Assembly (NCBI RefSeq): GCF_036518555.1
Contig: NZ_DATDMY010000045.1
Location: 1 to 18,061 of the forward strand
Origin: Dokdonella_A sp036518555
Lineage (GTDB): Bacteria; Pseudomonadota; Gammaproteobacteria; Xanthomonadales; Rhodanobacteraceae
Length of the DNA: 18,061 bases
Reading direction: 5' to 3'
Positions 1 to 7,444 of the stretch are shown piece after piece. How positions within the stretch are numbered: the stretch's first letter is position 1; every line of letters begins with the position of its first letter. A program made the translations under genes and the position numbers. The notes under the pieces are model-generated. The model was not told the DNA's origin. It saw only the letters and a program-made list of their open reading frames with translations, and ran no database searches.

Positions 1-1
1 C

Positions 2-406
2 GCGGCCGACGCCGCTGCGCGCCCGCCGCCGGACTGGGCGGGGCTGATCGAGCGCGCGGGCCTGCGTGGGCCGGTCGGCCAGCTCGCGCAGAACGCGAGC
101 CTCGTCGCGATCGACGGCAATGTCGTGCGCCTCGCGATGGATCCGTCGTACGAGCACCTCGCCGACGGACCGCTGGTCGGCCTGCTCGAGCAGCGTCTCG
201 GCGGCGCGCTTGGCCGCGACGTGAAGGTACGCTTCGAGCGCGTTTCGACCGGGACGCAGACGCCGGCGGAGCAGCGCACGCGCGCCGAGCATGCGCGCCG
301 TTCCGCGGCCGAGGAGGCCGTGCACGGCGACCCGTTCGTGCAGTCGATGATCGACACCTTCGGCGCGCGCGTGATTCCCGGCAGCATCCGCCCCAGCGAC
401 GGTTGA
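2..406 (+). CDS. dnaX: DNA polymerase III subunit gamma/tau, C-terminal part (5' truncated by window)
   Basis: Only the last 134 codons are present; the frame is open from base 2 to TGA at 404-406. The visible part has an Ala/Pro-rich linker followed by a compact domain with a DW..LIERAGLRG stretch and an ending DPFVQSMIDTFGARVIPGSI. This resembles the C-terminal domain of proteobacterial tau, which in E. coli contacts the polymerase alpha subunit. The AAA+ clamp-loader motor and any programmed frameshift site would lie upstream of the window. The assignment relies on this C-terminal pattern plus the classical dnaX-ybaB-recR order, since the next two plus-strand genes are unmistakably ybaB and recR. 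The family role is known: tau/gamma is the motor subunit of the sliding-clamp loader. A different protein with the same tail is unlikely given the context. Confidence 0.85.
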   Translation, partial: AADAAARPPPDWAGLIERAGLRGPVGQLAQNASLVAIDGNVVRLAMDPSYEHLADGPLVGLLEQRLGGALGRDVKVRFERVSTGTQTPAEQRTRAEHARRSAAEEAVHGDPFVQSMIDTFGARVIPGSIRPSDG

Positions 407-427
407 GTGCCATTTGAAATCGCGGGC

Positions 428-439
428 GTGGGTACCCAC
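428..439. repeat. 12-bp perfect palindrome between dnaX and ybaB
   Basis: GTGGGTACCCAC is a perfect inverted repeat lying 22 bp after the dnaX stop, in a 168-bp spacer that otherwise holds nothing I recognise. The spacer has no 4.5S RNA core motif and no tRNA-like fold. It could be a regulator half-site pair for ybaB-recR or simply chance. Function is unknown. Confidence 0.3.
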
Positions 440-574
440 CGTACCCGGATGCGCCACCCAGACGTGCGGACGTGGATGGCCGCGGTTGGACCGGACGAAG
501 ACCATGGCGTATCCACACGCGCAACCCACCCAGATCACAGCGATTCCGGACGGATCGCAAAGGACGAACCCCCG

Positions 575-898
575 ATGAAAGGTCCCCTCGCCGGATTGAT
601 GCAGCAAGCGCAGCGCATGCAGGAAGAGATGAAGCGCGCGCAGGAGGAAATCGCGCAGATGGAAGTCACCGGCCAGGCCGGCGGCGGCCTCGTCAGCGTG
701 CGCATGAGCGGTCGCCACGAAGTCCGTGCGGTCGCGATCGACCGCAAGCTGTTCGCCGACGATCCGGAAATGGCCGAAGACCTCGTCGCCGCCGCGTTCA
801 ACGACGCAGTCAACAAGGTCGCCGCCCTGAGCCAGCAGAAGCTCGGACACCTCGCCTCGGGCATGAACCTGCCGCCCGGGTTCAAGTTGCCGTTCTGA
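575..898 (+). CDS. ybaB: YbaB/EbfC-family nucleoid-associated protein
   Basis: This 107-residue protein has the usual length of the YbaB/EbfC family, small dimeric DNA-binding proteins found next to dnaX and recR. Residues 1-35 are a charged helix (LAGLMQQAQRMQEEMKRAQ), followed by a VTGQAGGGLVSVRMSGRHEV strand region typical of the family and a C-terminal NLPPGFKLPF tail like other YbaB proteins. The start is ATG 575, preceded by AGGA at 561-564. The frame is open further upstream to 407, but that extension shows no similarity to the family, so the longer start is rejected. Known role: binds DNA as a dimer and is functionally associated with RecR and replication-recombination genes. It probably shares a transcript with recR, 91 bp downstream. 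Confidence 0.95.
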   Translation: MKGPLAGLMQQAQRMQEEMKRAQEEIAQMEVTGQAGGGLVSVRMSGRHEVRAVAIDRKLFADDPEMAEDLVAAAFNDAVNKVAALSQQKLGHLASGMNLPPGFKLPF

Positions 899-950
899 GG
901 GAGCCGGGCCGAGGGCTGCGCATGCGGCGACGATCCAGCAGCGCCCTCGA

Positions 951-978
951 CCCCAACCGTCAGCCCCCAACCCTCAGC
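951..978 (+). repeat. Two tandem copies of a 14-bp CCCCAACC(G/C)TCAGC mini-repeat
   Basis: In the ybaB-recR spacer the 14-bp unit CCCCAACCGTCAGC (951-964) is followed directly by CCCCAACCCTCAGC (965-978), with one difference. A third copy, CCCAACCCTCAGCC, lies at 8800-8813 inside the first codons of lolD and matches 966-979 exactly. Three copies, two of them tandem and one almost 8 kb away, suggest a dispersed genomic mini-repeat family. Confidence 0.5.
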
Positions 979-989
979 CGTCCACGAGC

Positions 990-1586
990 ATGTCGTCCTC
1001 TCCACTCCTCGCCGACCTCGTCGAAGCGCTGCGATGCCTCCCCGGCGTCGGCGCCAAGACGGCACAGCGCATGGCGTTCCACGTGCTCGAACGCGATCGG
1101 GCCGGTGCGCGCCGCCTCGCCGAGCGGCTCGCGGCCGCGGTCGAGCGCATCGGCAACTGCTCGCGCTGTCGCACGTTCAGCGAGGAGCCGGTATGCCAGC
1201 TCTGCGCGAGCGCCGCGCGCGAGCGCAGCCTGCTCTGCGTCGTGGAGACGCCGGTCGACCAGCTCGCGATCGAACAGGCAACGGGCTATCGCGGCCAGTA
1301 TTTCGTACTGCTCGGGCGCATCTCGCCGCTCGACGGCCTCGGGCCGAAGGAACTCGGCCTCGACGTGCTCGCTCACCGCCTCGCCGAGGGCGAAGTGCAG
1401 GAACTCATCGTCGCGACGAACCCGACCGTGGAGGGCGAGGCGACCGCACACATGCTCGCCCAGCTCGCGCGCGCGGCCGGCGTGCGCGCAAGCCGGTTGG
1501 CCCACGGCGTGCCGCTCGGCGGCGAACTCGAGTTCATCGATCGCGGCACGCTCGCGCATGCGTTCGGCGGCCGACTGGCGTTGTGA
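990..1586 (+). CDS. recR: Recombination mediator protein RecR
   Basis: The 198 residues match the usual RecR length and layout. An N-terminal helix-hairpin-helix (LRCLPGVGAKTAQRMAFHVL, about 13-34) is followed by a four-cysteine zinc finger (Cys57, Cys60, Cys69, Cys72). A TOPRIM domain begins around residue 80 (LLCVVETPVD, Glu86), with the NPTVEGEAT motif at 144-152. The C-terminal signature is LAHGVPLGGELEFIDRGTLAHAF. RecR works with RecO and RecF to load RecA onto SSB-coated single-stranded DNA at gaps. ATG 990 is chosen because it gives the family N-terminus. The gene follows ybaB by 91 bp. All key motif residues are intact, so it should be functional. Confidence 0.97.
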   Translation: MSSSPLLADLVEALRCLPGVGAKTAQRMAFHVLERDRAGARRLAERLAAAVERIGNCSRCRTFSEEPVCQLCASAARERSLLCVVETPVDQLAIEQATGYRGQYFVLLGRISPLDGLGPKELGLDVLAHRLAEGEVQELIVATNPTVEGEATAHMLAQLARAAGVRASRLAHGVPLGGELEFIDRGTLAHAFGGRLAL

Positions 1587-1714
1587 CGCGGCGCTGGGTG
1601 ATCCGTGATCGTGGGCCGCACGGCTGCTAGGCCTCCGGGCGCTGCCGTCGCCGGGCTTGCATGCGCGTATCCGACCTGAGAGCCTGAATTCCCGAGTCCG
1701 ATGCCCGGCCGCCC

Positions 1715-2059
1715 ATGACCGACACCCTGTTCGCACGAATCATTCGGCGCGAGATTCCCGCCGACATCGTCTACGAGGACGACGAGGTGCTCGCGTTCCG
1801 CGACATCAACCCGCAGGCACCCGTGCATGTGCTGTTCATCCCGAAGCGGCCGTTCGCGACGCTCAACGACGTCGGCGACGACGATGCGACGCTCGTCGGC
1901 CGGCTCGTCGTCGCAGCCGCGCGCTGGGCGAAGGCGCAGGGATTCGCCGAAGACGGCTACCGCGTGGTCATGAACTGCAATCGCGACGGCGGGCAGACCG
2001 TGTTCCACATCCATCTGCACCTGCTCGCCGGACGCCCCATGCATTGGCCGCCCGGCTGA
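1715..2059 (+). CDS. HIT-family (HinT-like) purine nucleoside phosphoramidase
   Basis: This 114-residue protein has the histidine triad HIHLH (His98, His100, His102) near its C-terminus, the defining HphiHphiH nucleotide-binding and hydrolysing motif. The N-terminal pattern TLFARIIRREIPADIVYEDDEVLAFRDINPQAPVHVLFIPK is that of the HinT branch rather than Fhit or GalT. Family members hydrolyse AMP-linked phosphoramidates and aminoacyl-adenylates in the cytoplasm. ATG 1715 matches the family N-terminus, although no strong ribosome site precedes it. The gene lies 128 bp after recR and ends 6 bp from the converging stop codon of the next gene, so no terminator fits between them. The exact substrate cannot be read from sequence. 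Confidence 0.93.
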   Translation: MTDTLFARIIRREIPADIVYEDDEVLAFRDINPQAPVHVLFIPKRPFATLNDVGDDDATLVGRLVVAAARWAKAQGFAEDGYRVVMNCNRDGGQTVFHIHLHLLAGRPMHWPPG

Positions 2060-2065
2060 GCGGCG

Positions 2066-2602
2066 TCACATGAACTGCGGCGGGTGCGCTCGCGGCGGAT
2101 CCGGCCAGGTGCGGCTGTCGCCGATCCGCACGAGCGGCAGGCGTGCCAGGCATCCCGCGGGCGCCTGGGTCACGGCGGTCGCTTTCCAGGTGACGAACGC
2201 CGTGTTCGGGGGCAGCGTGCGACACGTAGCACTGATGACGCGTTCGCGCACCGATGCGATCGTGCCTGTGACCGCGACCTGGCGGCCGACCGCGTAATCG
2301 TCCGCGGAGAGGGCGGCGCCGCTGCAGGCGTAGAAGACCTGGCCCGGCTCGAGGCGCGTGTCGGGCCGGCCATCGCGACGCGCGAGCGGGAACGCGAGCA
2401 CGCCGACGCACTGGCCGTCGTCACCCGATTCGCGTTCGAAGATGCGGCCGCCCCAGAGCACCGTCGCGCCGACATGGTCGCCTTCTACCGCGGCCGCGGG
2501 CGACGAGAACACCTTCGAGGCCGCTGCGTCGCCCGCGCCGCTCGCCGGCGCGGCAGCGAAGACGGCGACGACCGCGCAGGCCAGTGCATGCATGGGGGTC
2601 AC
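2066..2602 (-). CDS. Slp-family periplasmic/envelope protein lacking a lipobox
   Basis: The protein has 178 residues if it starts at GTG 2602, which has a GGAGGAG ribosome site (2611-2617) 8 nt upstream; the ATG at 2593 is the alternative but is spaced 17 nt. It opens with a hydrophobic signal sequence (ALACAVVAVFAAAPASGA) that looks like a signal peptidase I substrate. The only early Cys (Cys9) sits before the hydrophobic core, so it is not a credible lipidation site. The core (VLWGGRIFE..., DDYAVGRQVAVTGTI, about 45-115) resembles the Slp fold of starvation-induced outer-membrane lipoproteins. Cys65 and Cys93 align with Cys60 and Cys87 of the upstream paralog; Cys127 and Cys151 form a further possible pair. 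It is downstream of that paralog by 71 bp and probably co-transcribed. Molecular function is unknown. Confidence 0.72.
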   Translation of the reverse strand: MTPMHALACAVVAVFAAAPASGAGDAAASKVFSSPAAAVEGDHVGATVLWGGRIFERESGDDGQCVGVLAFPLARRDGRPDTRLEPGQVFYACSGAALSADDYAVGRQVAVTGTIASVRERVISATCRTLPPNTAFVTWKATAVTQAPAGCLARLPLVRIGDSRTWPDPPRAHPPQFM

Positions 2603-2673
2603 GGTGACGGCTCCTCCGGGCGACCCGGCCATCCTACGTCACCGCCGTGTGCGCTTGGTTGCGCGCTGAGCGG

Positions 2674-3249
2674 CTACTTGTCGCCCGGCCTCGGCGTCGG
2701 CTGCGGATCGGGTCGGCGGTCGCGGACGATCACGGGCGGACCCCAGTAGCCCCAGCCCGGACCGAAATAACCCCAGCCCGGACCATAGCCGTACAACCAC
2801 GGGTCGTAGTAGTACGGCGTCCGCACGTAAAGCGGCCGCTTCGGCCACAGGTAGACCGCGCTCGCGCTCACGTGCGGGTAGGCGTAGTCGAACTGGCCGA
2901 CCTTGCCGTGGTCGGTCCCGGTCAGCTGGCCGACGACGGTGATCTCGCGGCCGCGATCGAACTCTTCCGGGTCGTAGAAGCCGGCGTGGCAGGCCATGAA
3001 CCGGCCCTGGCTCGCGTCGCGGCGCGTCGGCCGCGCGCTCGCGTCGAGCTCCCGCGCGAGAATCTCGAAGCAGGTGGAATCCTGCATCGGTTCGACCTTG
3101 ATGATCTCGCCGCCCCAGCGCACCGATTGCCCTTCGACGCGCGCGTCGCGCGGCGTCGTCGCGGCGAACTGGCCTTGCAGCGGTGCAGGTACGGTCGCGC
3201 ACGAGGCAAGCCCGGCTGCGAGAACGGCGATCGTGACGATGTGACGCAT
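2674..3249 (-). CDS. Slp-family outer membrane lipoprotein with Gly/Trp/Tyr-rich tail
   Basis: The protein has 191 residues from ATG 3249, with a GAAGG ribosome site 4-5 nt upstream. Residues 1-17 are a lipoprotein signal (IAVLAAGLASC) with lipobox LASC and Cys17; residue +2 is Ala, which predicts sorting to the outer membrane by the Lol system. The core VRWGGEIIKVEP and GRFMACHAGFYDPEEFDRGREITVVGQL (about 43-110) matches Slp, the starvation/stationary-phase lipoprotein of E. coli, including the GF.DP..(Y/F)..G..(V/I)T..G signature. Cys60 and Cys87 may form a disulfide; I do not recall them in E. coli Slp. The tail (147-172) has a heptad-like GPGWGYF/GPGWGYW repeat, reminiscent of the aromatic-Gly end of Slp. 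Function in the family is poorly defined. Confidence 0.85.
   Translation of the reverse strand: MRHIVTIAVLAAGLASCATVPAPLQGQFAATTPRDARVEGQSVRWGGEIIKVEPMQDSTCFEILARELDASARPTRRDASQGRFMACHAGFYDPEEFDRGREITVVGQLTGTDHGKVGQFDYAYPHVSASAVYLWPKRPLYVRTPYYYDPWLYGYGPGWGYFGPGWGYWGPPVIVRDRRPDPQPTPRPGDK
2738..2784 (-). repeat. 21-bp in-frame tandem repeat coding GPGWGY(F/W)
   Basis: Two 21-bp units (2738-2758 and 2759-2779) plus the start of a third share GGACC...CCCCAGCCC on the plus strand. They encode a seven-residue unit in the C-terminal tail of the Slp lipoprotein. The length is a multiple of three, so copy-number change would keep the frame. Confidence 0.6.
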
Positions 3250-3266
3250 GGCGAACCTTCGGTCGG

Positions 3267-3336
3267 CGACGGTTCGGGACTCCGTCTGCAGTGCCGCACC
3301 CTGACATGGTAACCGACGGGCCTGAACGACGGTTCG
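3267..3336. promoter_or_regulatory. Pair of 10-bp direct repeats upstream of the Slp lipoprotein gene
   Basis: CGACGGTTCG occurs at 3267-3276 and again at 3327-3336, exactly 60 bp apart. Both copies lie in the 97-bp spacer between tgpA's stop and the Slp gene start. The spacing equals about six helical turns, as expected for two operator half-sites on one DNA face. No convincing -35/-10 pair is visible. This is a candidate regulatory site, inferred only from the repetition. Confidence 0.3.
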
Positions 3337-3346
3337 TCGCAGGCGG

Positions 3347-5299
3347 TCACCGGCGCCGCAGGCGGAACGCGCGCAAGCGCCGGACGAGCCTGGCGACACG
3401 CAGCGGCTCGGGCGCGGGCGAGCCGTAGCGCAGCGCGACGTACTCGTCGACGAGCGGATCGATCGCGGGCGCCGACGCAGGTGCGGCCGCATGCACGCGC
3501 GCGCGCAAGTCGAGCGGGCCCTCCGCCGTCCGCTCGTCGATGCCGCCGCGGGCGAGCGCGGCGCGGAAGCGCTGCCAGGCCCGATCGAGCGGGTCGCCGT
3601 GGTGCACGCGCCGGTCCCACATCGCCCATCCGGCCGCGAGCGCCATCGTCAATGCGAGCACGATCGAGAGCGCGAGCAGCAGGTCGCCGTGGCTCAGCTC
3701 GGAAGCGCCGAACTCGGTCAGCAGCGCATGCTGGCGAAGCGAATCGAACGAGATCACCGAGCGAGTCCAGAGGCTGTTGGCGATATCGAGCTGGTTGCGG
3801 AGTTCGCGCAACCAGCCCGAGCGCATCCATCCCGCGTTGGGGTCCGACTGCGCGGCGCCGAGTTCGATTCGGTCAGGGCTCACCGCTGCGGTCGGGTCGA
3901 CACGCTTCCAGCCTTCGCCGTCGGACCATACCTCCGCCCAGGCGTGCGCGTCGGACTGCCGCACGAGCAGGTACTCGCTGCTCCACCAGCCGCCCTGATA
4001 GCCGGTCACGACGCGCGCGGGAATGCCCGCTGCGCGCATGAGGAACACGAACGCCGAAGCATAGTGTTCGCAGAAGCCGGCCTTCGTGCCGAACAGGAAA
4101 TCATCGACGGTATCGCGCGCGAGCGGCGGCGGCTCGAGCGTGTAATCGAAGCTCGAATGGAACAGCTTGAGCGCGGCCTCGACGATTCGATCATCCGACC
4201 GGAGCTGATCGCGCCAGCGTCGAGCAAGCTCGCGCGCTTGCTTCCCGTACCCGGGAGGCAGCGCCAGCAGGCGCGCGCGGTCGGCACCGGGCAGGGACGT
4301 ATCGAGCTTCGCATCGGGTGACGACTGCAGATCGTAGGTGCCGACGACCACCGGCCCCGGCCGGGCCACGAGGATCTGCTCACGGCTCAGCCGCGAACCC
4401 TCGGGAGCGACGATCGGCAGGTCCAGTGCGGGCAACCAGCGGCGGTCGCCGCTGCCTTCGAGGGTGACCGTATAGTCGTAGATGGGACTGCGCGCCGGCA
4501 CTTGCGGCATCGCGTCGCTGGGCCGCGCATCGCTGAAGCGGCGCGTCCACGTGGTGCCGTCGAAATCGCTGAGCACGATCGTGCGGAAATAGAGCGACTG
4601 CGTGCGCGGCCGTGGCCCCTTGAATTCCGCCCGGAACGCCGGCGATTCGTCGAGCATGAGGCGGACGAACTGGCCCGGAGCCATGCTGTCGCTGAGGCCG
4701 GTGCTCGTCAGCGTGTCGTCACCACGCGTTCCCCAGAGCGGAGCGTTCAGGCGTGGCAGCAGCACGAACGCCGCGAGCGCGAGCGGCACCGCGATTCCGA
4801 GGAGCACGCTTGCGCGCCACAGGTCCGGCTGCAGCCGGCGCGGTTCGGCGAGCGGGGCCGGTTGCAGGGAGAGAAGACCCGCGATCACGAGTCCGAGCAC
4901 GCCGCACACGGCGAGGCTGAACAGCAACGTCTGGGTGAAGAGCAGGGACGACATCAACACGAACGACGCGAAGCCGAGCGCGACGCGCGCGTCGCGTGTG
5001 CGCTCTGCTTCGAGCAGCTTGAGCGCGAGCATGCCGCACGCGAGCGCCGTGCCGGGCACGCGCCCGAAGATGTTGCCGTACTGCAGGGAGACGAACATGA
5101 GCAGAAAGACGGTCAGCGGCACGCGTACCCACCAGCTGACCGCGCCCGCCGCGCGCCGGCGCGTGATCACGCGCGGTGCGATCGTGGCCGCGAGTGCGAA
5201 TGACAGGCCCGCGGGAAGATGGTCGACGTGCAAGGCGACCGTCGCCGCGACGGCGAGCGCGACGCGCTCGAACTGCTGGCGGTCGAGCAGGTCAGTCAT
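3347..5299 (-). CDS. TgpA-like membrane transglutaminase (DUF3488 / transglutaminase-like / C-terminal DUF4129-like)
   Basis: The protein has 650 residues from ATG 5299. About residues 10-190 form a multi-spanning hydrophobic region of DUF3488 type. A periplasmic part carries the transglutaminase-like core with a Cys-His-Asp triad: Cys410 in TKAGFCEHYASAF, His452 in SDAHAWAEVW and Asp468 in KRVDPTAAV. One more membrane helix follows (LLLALSIVLALTMALAAGWAMW, around 545-570), then a cytoplasmic tail. This is the architecture of P. aeruginosa TgpA, a membrane protein with a periplasmic transglutaminase domain that is important for viability there. The start overlaps the DUF58 stop by 8 bp and has no strong ribosome site, suggesting translational coupling. 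All three catalytic residues are present. The natural substrate is unknown; periplasmic protein or peptidoglycan-linked targets are guesses. Confidence 0.9.
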   Translation of the reverse strand: MTDLLDRQQFERVALAVAATVALHVDHLPAGLSFALAATIAPRVITRRRAAGAVSWWVRVPLTVFLLMFVSLQYGNIFGRVPGTALACGMLALKLLEAERTRDARVALGFASFVLMSSLLFTQTLLFSLAVCGVLGLVIAGLLSLQPAPLAEPRRLQPDLWRASVLLGIAVPLALAAFVLLPRLNAPLWGTRGDDTLTSTGLSDSMAPGQFVRLMLDESPAFRAEFKGPRPRTQSLYFRTIVLSDFDGTTWTRRFSDARPSDAMPQVPARSPIYDYTVTLEGSGDRRWLPALDLPIVAPEGSRLSREQILVARPGPVVVGTYDLQSSPDAKLDTSLPGADRARLLALPPGYGKQARELARRWRDQLRSDDRIVEAALKLFHSSFDYTLEPPPLARDTVDDFLFGTKAGFCEHYASAFVFLMRAAGIPARVVTGYQGGWWSSEYLLVRQSDAHAWAEVWSDGEGWKRVDPTAAVSPDRIELGAAQSDPNAGWMRSGWLRELRNQLDIANSLWTRSVISFDSLRQHALLTEFGASELSHGDLLLALSIVLALTMALAAGWAMWDRRVHHGDPLDRAWQRFRAALARGGIDERTAEGPLDLRARVHAAAPASAPAIDPLVDEYVALRYGSPAPEPLRVARLVRRLRAFRLRRR

Positions 5300-6290
5300 C
5301 GCGGTCGACCGCTGCGCGACCTGGCATGAGTGCGAGCGCTCGCAGGCAGGCGCGAAGATGGTCGGCGCCCAGGGCGGGGCCGAGTGTCTCGTGCGGCAGG
5401 CGCAGGGAATAGGCGCGCTGCAGGCGCTCCGCAGCCATCGCCCATGCCGCGAGCCGACGGATGCGCGCCTCCTCGTCGAGTCCGCGCAGGCTCGCATGAT
5501 CGAGCGCCAATGCTTCGCCCGACCGATGCTCGACGTCGCGGACGAGCAGGCTGTCGTGGCGTACCGATGCTTTCCATGCAATGAGTCGCGGCGGATCGCT
5601 CGGCCGATAGTCACGCAGACCGGCATGTTCTTCGCTCGCTCCGGCATGCGCCTGTTCGCCGATGCGCGTGTCGCCGGAAACCGGCAACGGCGGCGCCGCC
5701 CGTTCCGGTGACGGGTAGACGAGGATATCCACGTCGGGATTGACCCAGCTCCAGACCTGGAACAGCCCCAGCGGATAGTCGGTCCAGACCCGGATGCGCC
5801 CCGGTCGGTACCAGCCGCGGTGCGGGGTCTCGACGACCACGGACACGTCCGATGGCTGGTTCGCGTGCAGCGCGAACGCGGTCTCGAACGCGCCGTGGCG
5901 CAGGCGCAGCGAGGCGCGGTCGCGCGCGGCCGGATCGAAGCGCAGGTTCACGACGAACGGCTCGCCGGCGTAGGCTTCCGCCGCATGCACGCGCGCGAGC
6001 ACGAGGCCGCTCGCGACGCGGAAGCCGGCGAACAGGCTGGCGGCCGCGACGCTGCCGAGCAGGCACGTGAACAGCACGGCCGGATTGTTGCCGTAATTCA
6101 GCGCGCCGACCAGCATGACGAACAGCAGCGCGGCGAACACGAGCCCGAACGGTGTCGGCAGCACGTAGATGCGCCGGCGATCGAGTCGCACGGGCAGGGC
6201 CTCCGGGCGCCGCAGGCGGGTCAGCGCAGGCAAGCGCCGCTCGGCCAGGGCGAGCGCGCGCAGGCGCCAGGACGCGAACGTGCTCGGCAT
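5292..6290 (-). CDS. DUF58 domain-containing membrane protein
   Basis: The protein has 332 residues. Two adjacent hydrophobic segments near the N-terminus (FGLVFAALLFVMLVGALNY and AVLFTCLLGSVAAASLFAGF, about 48-95) are followed by a soluble region. The DUF58 signature is GLRDYRPSDPPRLIAWKASVRHDSLLVRDVEHR, around 225-260. DUF58 proteins have a von Willebrand A-like fold and almost always sit beside a MoxR AAA+ ATPase, their presumed partner. Here the ATG lies 3 bp after the moxR stop and the stop overlaps the tgpA start by 8 bp, so the three are one translational unit. No Shine-Dalgarno sequence is visible before the start, consistent with coupling. Molecular role is unestablished; a scaffold or substrate adaptor for the MoxR ATPase in the inner membrane is the usual inference. 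Confidence 0.92.
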   Translation of the reverse strand: MPSTFASWRLRALALAERRLPALTRLRRPEALPVRLDRRRIYVLPTPFGLVFAALLFVMLVGALNYGNNPAVLFTCLLGSVAAASLFAGFRVASGLVLARVHAAEAYAGEPFVVNLRFDPAARDRASLRLRHGAFETAFALHANQPSDVSVVVETPHRGWYRPGRIRVWTDYPLGLFQVWSWVNPDVDILVYPSPERAAPPLPVSGDTRIGEQAHAGASEEHAGLRDYRPSDPPRLIAWKASVRHDSLLVRDVEHRSGEALALDHASLRGLDEEARIRRLAAWAMAAERLQRAYSLRLPHETLGPALGADHLRACLRALALMPGRAAVDRDD

Positions 6291-6293
6291 CGG

Positions 6294-7250
<957 letters not shown>

Positions 7251-7444
7251 GCGGCTCCGTCGTGTCGGGGAATTCCTACGCCGGTCGCCCTCGCCGACCG
7301 ACTTGCCGCGCTCGCGGCCTTGCGGCACTCTGCACCGCCGTTGCGGTCGAACGCAATGGCGCGGCGAGCCCCGTCGCTGCGACGTCGTACGCGCGCACCG
7401 GTCGGAGCGTCGCTCCGGCGAACGACCCGAGGACCGCCCGCACG
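7251..7444. promoter_or_regulatory. Divergent promoter region moxR <-> lolC
   Basis: This 194-bp spacer must hold promoters for the minus-strand moxR operon and the plus-strand lol cluster. I see no sigma-70 site close to consensus, not unusual at this GC content. It holds an imperfect palindrome, TTGCGgtcgaaCGCAA (7341-7356, 14 of 16 positions symmetric), a plausible operator. A GC-rich hairpin lies close to the lolC ribosome site. No small gene is evident. Confidence 0.55.
7401..7419 (+). other. Hairpin in the lolC leader
   Basis: GTCGGAGC and GCTCCGGC flank a 3-nt loop, giving an 8-bp stem with one G-U pair. It ends 9 nt before the GAGGA ribosome site (7429-7433) of lolC. It could slow or protect the 5' end of the transcript; there is no U-run, so it is not an intrinsic terminator. 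Confidence 0.35.

Noticed and set aside
407..574. 4.5S (SRP) RNA or tRNA gene between dnaX and ybaB
   Set aside because: The SRP RNA is sometimes near dnaX, but its conserved core (GGTCAGG...GGAAGCAGCC) is not present and no cloverleaf can be drawn.
407..898. Longer ybaB start at GTG 407
   Set aside because: The extra 56 residues do not resemble any YbaB protein, while ATG 575 has a good ribosome site and gives the family length.
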